A DNA stretch of 64,000 bases from PALSA-505 sp035308365 (GTDB lineage: Bacteria; Actinomycetota; Actinomycetes; Streptosporangiales; Streptosporangiaceae). A program made the position numbers and the translations under genes. Location: positions 158,053-222,052 of the forward strand of contig DATGGU010000076.1 in the NCBI GenBank assembly GCA_035308365.1, written 5' to 3'. Positions 59,597-64,000 of the stretch are shown here, piece by piece. Under the pieces are notes generated by a model that made no database searches, was not told the origin of the DNA, and saw nothing but the letters and a program-made list of their open reading frames with translations. The first letter of the stretch is position 1; the number at the start of each line of letters is the position of its first letter.

Positions 59597-59750
59597 GAGG
59601 CGTGGTTGGCGGTAGGCGGAGGCGTGGTTGGCAGTGGGTGGAGGGATGGTTGGCGGCGCGCGGACGGATGGTTGGCGGCGCGCGGACGGGTGGTTGGCGG
59701 CGCGCAGAGGGGTGGTTGGTGGTGCGTGCCGGGGGTGGTTGGCGGGGGTT
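59597..59750. repeat. 22-bp x 7 minisatellite
   Basis: Seven consecutive 22-base units begin at 59597, 59619, 59641, 59663, 59685, 59707 and 59729. The consensus is GAGGGGTGGTTGGCGGCGCG plus two bases. GTGGTTGG or ATGGTTGG is kept in every unit. There are no spacers between units, so it is not CRISPR. A partial unit may precede it. The rest of the gap 59504-59920 contains the TetR operator and a terminator. Confidence 0.93.
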
Positions 59751-59870
59751 AATGGGATGTAGCGGGAGCGGGGTTGCCGTCTGCGGGAGGCGTTTAACGC
59801 GCGTGTGCTGGGTAGCTGTGCCGGGTGTCTGAGCGGCCAGCTGGGCCGTCGAAGGGCACCACCCCGCAAG

Positions 59871-59907
59871 GATGGGCCGGACCAGCATGACGCTGGCCCG
59901 GCCCATC
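59871..59907 (-). terminator. Hairpin terminator after the DUF2277 region
   Basis: GATGGGCCGG-A-CCAGC (59871-59886) pairs with GCTGG-C-CCGGCCCATC (59892-59907) with one internal mismatch. It lies 14 bases beyond the stop of the small minus-strand ORF and is well placed to end transcription from the DUF2277 gene. Confidence 0.75.
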
Positions 59908-59920
59908 GGGTTCAGCGCCG

Positions 59921-60034
59921 TCAGGCGGCAGCGCGTCCCGTGATCGTGCTGGTGGAGGCCTCGGACACCACCAGTTGGTGGACGACCTTCTCGGTGGTGG
60001 CCTCGTGCGCGGCGAGGTCAGCCAGGGCGATCAT
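59921..60034 (-). CDS. Small ORF downstream of DUF2277
   Basis: 37 residues from ATG 60034: MIALADLAAHEATTEKVVHQ then LVVSEASTSTITGRAAA. It starts 20 bases after the DUF2277 stop and ends just before a terminator, so it is transcribed if DUF2277 is. The helical, polar composition looks protein-like. It may be the end of a decayed gene or a small protein. No family is recognised. Confidence 0.35.
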   Translation of the reverse strand: MIALADLAAHEATTEKVVHQLVVSEASTSTITGRAAA

Positions 60035-60053
60035 GGCGATGGCGATCGCAGGA

Positions 60054-60266
60054 TCAGCGGGCGCCGCGAACCTCGAGCTGGTCGAGCAGGGTCTGGGTGG
60101 CGGCCGCGATGGACTCCACGGCCCGGTCGAACGCCTCGGCGTTGTGTGCCGCCGGCGCCCGGAACCCGCTCACCTTCCTCACGTACTGCAAGGCGGCGGC
60201 CCGCACGTCGGCGTCGGTCACATGCTCGGTGAACGGCTCACGCAAGGTCTTGATGCTGCGGCACAT
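60054..60266 (-). CDS. DUF2277 protein
   Basis: 70 residues beginning MCRSIKTLREPFTEHVTDAD, the DUF2277 signature (CRSIKTLR). AAALQYVRKVSGFRAPAAHN and FDRAVESIAAATQTLLDQLE follow. Length and motifs are normal for the family. Function is unknown. Confidence 0.9.
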   Translation of the reverse strand: MCRSIKTLREPFTEHVTDADVRAAALQYVRKVSGFRAPAAHNAEAFDRAVESIAAATQTLLDQLEVRGAR

Positions 60267-60430
60267 GCCACGACTGTACGAAACGCGGGCCGGAGCACCG
60301 TACGGAATTTCCGTTGAGAAGCTCCATTACGATGGCGGCCGGCCCGTTGCGGATCGTGAGACTGGTGCTGCTGATTCAAACCCGGGCAGGCTCCCGGATT
60401 GGGTGACCGTCCGTACTGCTCGCACCGCGC

Positions 60431-60712
60431 CGGGTCGCTGGCGGCGGCACGGCGATGGACCCCGGGGTCATCGCGCGATTGCTGGCCCGCAACTCCGGCG
60501 ACGGCGCGCTCGGCAAGCTCAGCCCGCGCGAGTGCGAGGTGCTGGATCTGATGGCCGAGGGACGGTCCAATGCGGCCATCGCGGCCCGCCTGGTCGTCAC
60601 CGAACGAGCCGTGGCCAAGCACACCTCGTCCATCTTCACCAAGCTCGACCTGCAGCCCTCCGACGATGACAACCGCCGCGTCCTTGCGGGTCTCGCCTAC
60701 CTGGGCCGGTGA
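60431..60712 (+). pseudogene. Truncated NarL/LuxR-type response regulator (output domain only)
   Basis: The frame reads RRVAGGGTAMDPGVIARLLA, the linker that normally follows a receiver domain. The LuxR helix-turn-helix follows: LSPRECEVLDLMAEGRSNAA and ERAVAKHTSSIFTKLDLQPS. A stop at 60404-60406 closes the frame upstream and the whole receiver domain is missing. From ATG 60455 an 85-residue stand-alone output domain could still be made. Confidence 0.75.
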
Positions 60713-60720
60713 CCGGCGGG

Positions 60721-61398
60721 TCAGCTGTGAGCGCTCACATCTGGCGGGCCTGGCGGCTGCTCGCTGGCGAACCGCACGCGCCATTTCTCGAACTCGCCGG
60801 CATCCATCACGCAGGCGATGAACAGCGCCCGCATCGCCTCGAACAGCGCTTCGGCGTCCTCGTGCACCTGGTCCGGCCGGGCGACCCGGTGCAGCAGGAA
60901 CCCGTCGATCAGGGCGACGAACGCCGGCGCCGCCCGCTCCGGGTGGCGTGCGCCCAGGAACGCCAGCACCGACCCGGCTACCCGCTCGAACGCGTTCAGT
61001 GTCTCCGTCACATGCCCACGCAGCTCCGGGTTGCGGCCGGCCTGCATGTACACCTCGAACTGGGCGATCGCGATCTCCCGCGACCTGGTCATCAGCATCT
61101 CGGCCATCGTCCGGGCGATGTCTTCGATGCTGTCACCCTTGCCCCCGGCTTCAGCGATCATCGCCTCCAGCTCCGAGGTCCGCTCAGACAGATGCAGCCG
61201 GAGCGCCTCGTCGGTGAGCTGCTGGATGGACTCGAAGTAGTACGTCGTGGACGCCTGTGGGACGCCCGCCCGGGCGGCGACGGCCCGGTGCGTGACTGCC
61301 CTCGGCCCGCCCTGGGCCAGGAGTTCAACCGCGGCGCGCAGCAGCAACTCGCGCCGGCTGCGGCTGCGTTGCTGAACGGGTTGCACGCGACTGCTCAT
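60721..61398 (-). CDS. TetR-family transcriptional regulator
   Basis: 225 residues. RRELLLRAAVELLAQGGPRA and VTHRAVAARAGVPQASTTYY, then FESIQQLTDEALRLHL, make the DNA-binding domain. The C-terminal domain is of the TetR_C_6/BetI-like helical type (FEVYMQAGRNPELRGHVTET). It is downstream of the hydrolase gene on the same strand. GTAC motifs just upstream could be its operator. Confidence 0.9.
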   Translation of the reverse strand: MSSRVQPVQQRSRSRRELLLRAAVELLAQGGPRAVTHRAVAARAGVPQASTTYYFESIQQLTDEALRLHLSERTSELEAMIAEAGGKGDSIEDIARTMAEMLMTRSREIAIAQFEVYMQAGRNPELRGHVTETLNAFERVAGSVLAFLGARHPERAAPAFVALIDGFLLHRVARPDQVHEDAEALFEAMRALFIACVMDAGEFEKWRVRFASEQPPGPPDVSAHS

Positions 61399-61419
61399 TG
61401 ACGCACCGTAACAGGCTTG

Positions 61420-61494
61420 GTACGTTCGACCCAGTACAGGAATTAGTACAAATGTTCATGTTTCCGCCTGGCGGAGGCGCCACATGCGGAAACA
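61420..61494. promoter_or_regulatory. GTAC repeats and hairpin upstream of tetR
   Basis: GTAC occurs at 61420-61423, 61434-61437 and 61446-61449, 22-52 bases before the tetR start. Farther on, TGTTTCCGC-C-TGGCG-N4-CGCCA-N3-GCGGAAACA (61459-61494) is a long two-part hairpin, probably the end of the upstream transcript. The remaining sequence to 61637 shows no gene. Confidence 0.45.
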
Positions 61495-61637
61495 GCGGAT
61501 ACAACGGTTTAGAATCCGATTCGCCGCTGCGCTGGCGCCGCCCACGATCGCCGCCGTGGCCCTGGCCCCTCACCGTCGTCCCGGCGCCTGCCCCAGGCAG
61601 CCTGGAACGCCGCCGCATCCTCCCCCAGGAGCAGCGA

Positions 61638-62543
61638 TCAGTCGGCCCTTGGATGGCTGCGGATGAAGTCGGCGATCACGGTGCCCAGGCGCTGGCCGGC
61701 GTCTTCCTGGAGGAAGTGGCCGGCGTTCTCGATGACGGGATGATCGAGGCCCGCGGCGCCGGGGATGATCTTCTTGAGGATGGGCGCCATGGCGGCGGTG
61801 ATGGGGTCGGAGTCGCTGAACGCGACCAGGAAGGGCTTGGTCCAGGTGACCAGCTTCTCCCAGGCCGCGCGGTTGGCCGGAGCGGCCGGGTCGTCGCGGC
61901 TGGTGGGCACCAGGTTGGGCATGGCGCGGACGGCGGCCATGTAGCTGGGGTCTGGGAACGGGGCCTCGTAGGCGGCCAGCACCTCGGCGGACAGGGCGGT
62001 CTTGCAGCCGGACTGGACCAGCCGGGCCACGTCCAGGGTGGGCGCGGTGCGCACCACCTCGCGGAACCGCAGCCAGACCTCGGGCATCTGCTGGTCGCCG
62101 GTGGGCAGCCCGGTGTTGGCCGCGACCACGCGGGCGAACCTGTCCGGGTGCTCGGCGACCAGGCGCAGGCCGATCAGGCCACCCCAGTCCTGCCCGACCA
62201 GGGTCACCCCGCGCAGGTCCAGGCTGTCGAAGGCGAACGCCCTGACCCACTCGACCAGCTTCGCGAAGCTGTAGTCACCGATCTCGGACGGCTTGTCCGA
62301 CCGGCCGAAGCCCGGCAGGTCGGCGGCGATGGCCCGCAGCCCGGCGGCCGCGAGCACCGGCATCACGTGCCGGTAGAGGAACGACCAGCTCGGCTCGCCG
62401 TGCAGCAGCAGCACCGGTTCGCCGTCGGCCGGCCCGCTCTCCACATAGGCCATCCGCAGGTCACCGGCCTGTGCGTAACGCGGCTCGTAGCCGAAATCCG
62501 GCAGGCTGGCGAACCGCTCGTCAGGGGTGCGCAGGACTTGCAT
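61638..62543 (-). CDS. Haloalkane dehalogenase-like alpha/beta-hydrolase
   Basis: 301 residues. HGEPSWSFLYRHVMPVL is the HGEPxW motif, LPGFGRSDKPSEIGDYSF follows, the nucleophile elbow is VGQDWGGLIGLRL with Asp near residue 125, the acid region is FSDSDPITAA, and the catalytic histidine is in ENAGHFLQEDAG. The Asp nucleophile and halide-binding Trp residues (in GEPSW and QDWGG) fit subfamily I dehalogenases, which cleave carbon-halogen bonds without cofactor. The natural substrate is not known. Confidence 0.9.
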   Translation of the reverse strand: MQVLRTPDERFASLPDFGYEPRYAQAGDLRMAYVESGPADGEPVLLLHGEPSWSFLYRHVMPVLAAAGLRAIAADLPGFGRSDKPSEIGDYSFAKLVEWVRAFAFDSLDLRGVTLVGQDWGGLIGLRLVAEHPDRFARVVAANTGLPTGDQQMPEVWLRFREVVRTAPTLDVARLVQSGCKTALSAEVLAAYEAPFPDPSYMAAVRAMPNLVPTSRDDPAAPANRAAWEKLVTWTKPFLVAFSDSDPITAAMAPILKKIIPGAAGLDHPVIENAGHFLQEDAGQRLGTVIADFIRSHPRAD

Positions 62544-62617
62544 CGGCCCATCGTGTCATGAGTGATCGGGGATGCGAAGCACAGTCAAGATGACACCGGT
62601 TGGGCTCTGGGCTGGAA

Positions 62618-63403
62618 TCAGAGCCCGGCTGGCCGAGTGAACGACCGGCAGTGGATGCCGGACTCGGTCAGGGACTCGCGCAGGGCGGTGGCCAGGGCGA
62701 CGGCTCCGGCGGTGTCGCCGTGCACGCAGATCGAGTCCGCGCGGACGACCAGCTCGGTGCCGTCAATGGCGGTGATGGGCTGCCCGGCGGCGATGGCCGC
62801 TCCGCGCCGGGCCACCTCGGCCTGGTCGGTGAGCACGGCGCCCGGCTCGCGGCGGGACACCAGGCGGCCGTCCGGCCGGTAGGCGCGGTCGGCGAAACCC
62901 TCGCCGGCCACCCGGATGCCCCGGCCGCCGATGACCCCGGCCGCCGGGGAGCCGGCCAGCACCAGCACGGCCAGGCCCGGGTCGTAGGCCAGCACGGCCT
63001 CGGCCAGGGCGGCGGCCAGCGTCTCGTCGCCGGCCAGGTCGTTGTACAGCGCCCCGTGCGCCTTCACGTAGCGGACCGAAGTTCCGTGCCTGCGGCAGAA
63101 CGCGTCCAGCGCGCCGATCTGGTACAGCGTGTCGGTGGTCAGCTCGTCCGCGCTGACCTTGAGCTGGCGGCGGCCGAAGCCGGCCAGGTCGGGGTAGGAC
63201 ACGTGCGCGCCGACCGCGACCCCCCGTTCGGCCGCCCGCCGCACGGTGGCGTCCATGATCCGGGGATCGCCGGCGTGAAAGCCGCAGGCGATGCTGGCGC
63301 TGGTGACCAGCTCAAGCAGTTCCGCATCCGGGCCCATCCGGTAGGCGCCGAAGCCCTCGCCCATGTCGCTGTTCAGGTCGATGGAGCCAATATCGTCCGT
63401 CAT
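62618..63403 (-). CDS. pxpA: 5-oxoprolinase subunit A (LamB/YcsF family)
   Basis: 261 residues from ATG 63403 (the frame extends to 63442 but the family begins IDLNSDMGEGFG). IACGFHAGDPRIMDATVRRA, GVAVGAHVSYPDLAGFGRRQ, VRYVKAHGALYNDLAGDE and VRADSICVHGDTAGAV are all conserved. PxpA with PxpB and PxpC hydrolyses 5-oxoproline using ATP. Here it is divergent from pxpB rather than in one operon. Confidence 0.95.
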   Translation of the reverse strand: MTDDIGSIDLNSDMGEGFGAYRMGPDAELLELVTSASIACGFHAGDPRIMDATVRRAAERGVAVGAHVSYPDLAGFGRRQLKVSADELTTDTLYQIGALDAFCRRHGTSVRYVKAHGALYNDLAGDETLAAALAEAVLAYDPGLAVLVLAGSPAAGVIGGRGIRVAGEGFADRAYRPDGRLVSRREPGAVLTDQAEVARRGAAIAAGQPITAIDGTELVVRADSICVHGDTAGAVALATALRESLTESGIHCRSFTRPAGL

Positions 63404-63491
63404 GCCCGCCACCCCTTCACTCGCGGCCGGTTCATTCATCATCCCCGGGCCGTCACCGGTTCAGCGAGAATGGGTACCAGGAGGTGCGCGG

Positions 63492-64000
63492 ATGAGGTTC
63501 CTCCCGGTGGGCCGCTCGGCCCTCCTGGTCGAGCTCGGCGATCTCGCGGCCGTGCTCTCGCTGTACGCGGAGATCGAGCGCAGGCGGGCACTGGGCTGGG
63601 CGCCCTCGCTGACCGATGTGGTCCCCGCCGCCCGCACCATCCTGCTGGACGGGGTGAGCGACCGGCCCGCCGTCGAGCAGGACCTGCGCGGCTGGACCGT
63701 GCCACCGGCGGCCGGGCAGGACGGGCCGGTCGTGGAGATCCCGTGCAGCTACACCGGCCCGGACCTGGCCGCGGTCGCCGCGACCTGGCGGGTGAGCGAG
63801 CGGGAAGCGGCCCGGATGCACGCACAGGCGGAATACCGGGTGGCCTTCTGCGGGTTCGCGCCGGGCTTCGCCTACCTCACCGGCCTGGGTGAGGAACTGG
63901 CCGTCCCGCGCCGGGCCAGCCCGCGCACCGCCGTCCCGCCGGGGAGCGTCGGGGTGGCCGACATCTTCACCGGGGTGTATCCGCGGTCCTCGCCGGGCGG
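63492..64000 (+). CDS. pxpB: 5-oxoprolinase subunit B, 3' end outside window
   Basis: ATG 63492 with AGGAGG at a good distance gives MRFLPVGRSALLVELGDLAA. The family markers VEIPCSYTGPDLAAVAATWR, YRVAFCGFAPGFAYLTGL and PRTAVPPGSVGVADIFTGVY are present. The frame is open to the window edge after 169 codons. pxpC probably follows outside. Only 88 bases separate it from the divergent pxpA, so the two share a control region. Confidence 0.93.
   Translation, partial: MRFLPVGRSALLVELGDLAAVLSLYAEIERRRALGWAPSLTDVVPAARTILLDGVSDRPAVEQDLRGWTVPPAAGQDGPVVEIPCSYTGPDLAAVAATWRVSEREAARMHAQAEYRVAFCGFAPGFAYLTGLGEELAVPRRASPRTAVPPGSVGVADIFTGVYPRSSPG

Noticed and set aside
59597..59750. A CRISPR array.
   Set aside because: The 22-base units are contiguous with no unique spacers and no cas genes are near.

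Overview
The window is chromosomal DNA from a high-GC actinomycete. The gene order (rplM-rpsI-glmM, nnr-alr-hydrolase-tsaE, tsaB-rimI-tsaD, CIRCE-groES-groEL, sigma/anti-sigma-guaB-guaB3, rpmG-hadA-hadB) is typical of Actinobacteria. GTG and TTG starts are frequent, and groEL has the His-rich tail of actinobacterial GroEL1. The hadAB pair and LpdA also fit. The genus cannot be fixed from the sequence; a non-mycobacterial, Streptosporangiales-like actinomycete is my best guess. No phage, insertion sequence, CRISPR array or replication origin was seen.

Layout. 0-7.9 kb: ribosomal proteins L13/S9, then peptidoglycan precursor and repair genes (glmM, nnr, alr) and tsaE, with two repeat-rich gaps. 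8-10.2 kb: two exported or anchored proteins. 10.4-13.1 kb: a decayed PIN toxin, then the t6A/acetylation genes tsaB-rimI-tsaD with 4-base overlaps. 13.1-15.5 kb: HrcA-type heat-shock operon. 15.6-20.1 kb: sigma factor, membrane anti-sigma factor, guaB and guaB3. 20.1-30.2 kb: metabolic genes (glpD, trpS, an acyl-CoA mutase, a carboxylate-amine ligase and M20 hydrolase pair, lpdA). 30.2-35.9 kb: SDR, XRE regulator and a three-gene end-joining operon in which LigD is split (PE-ligase, LigC, polymerase). 36-39 kb: dppA-lacI divergent from an AstE-like hydrolase. 39.1-42 kb: tRNA-Met, rpmG, hadAB, trpB2. 42-46.5 kb: a minus-strand DUF4129-(unknown)-moxR-DUF58-membrane operon. 46.9-48.8 kb: MFS stump, GNAT, MerR regulator. 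48.8-54.9 kb: a cell-envelope block with two L,D-transpeptidases and two apolipoprotein N-acyltransferases. 55-64 kb: accessory genes (EamA exporter, TetR-MFS efflux pair, decayed regulators, a haloalkane-dehalogenase-like hydrolase, divergent pxpA/pxpB).

The most unusual content is non-coding or junctional. (1) A dispersed double-hairpin repeat occurs in four copies whose first stem changes sequence but keeps pairing. (2) A 50-bp tandem array duplicates the 5' end of nnr, start codon included. (3) A 98-bp tandem duplication at the DUF4129 gene junction creates a 33-codon chimeric mini-cistron with GTGA overlaps on both sides. (4) A 22-bp x 7 minisatellite lies beside an efflux operon. At least five gene remnants (PIN toxin, C-terminal membrane anchor, MFS half, DUF5753-type XRE regulator, NarL/LuxR output domain) show local gene decay. 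No complete, clearly new multi-gene system was found.
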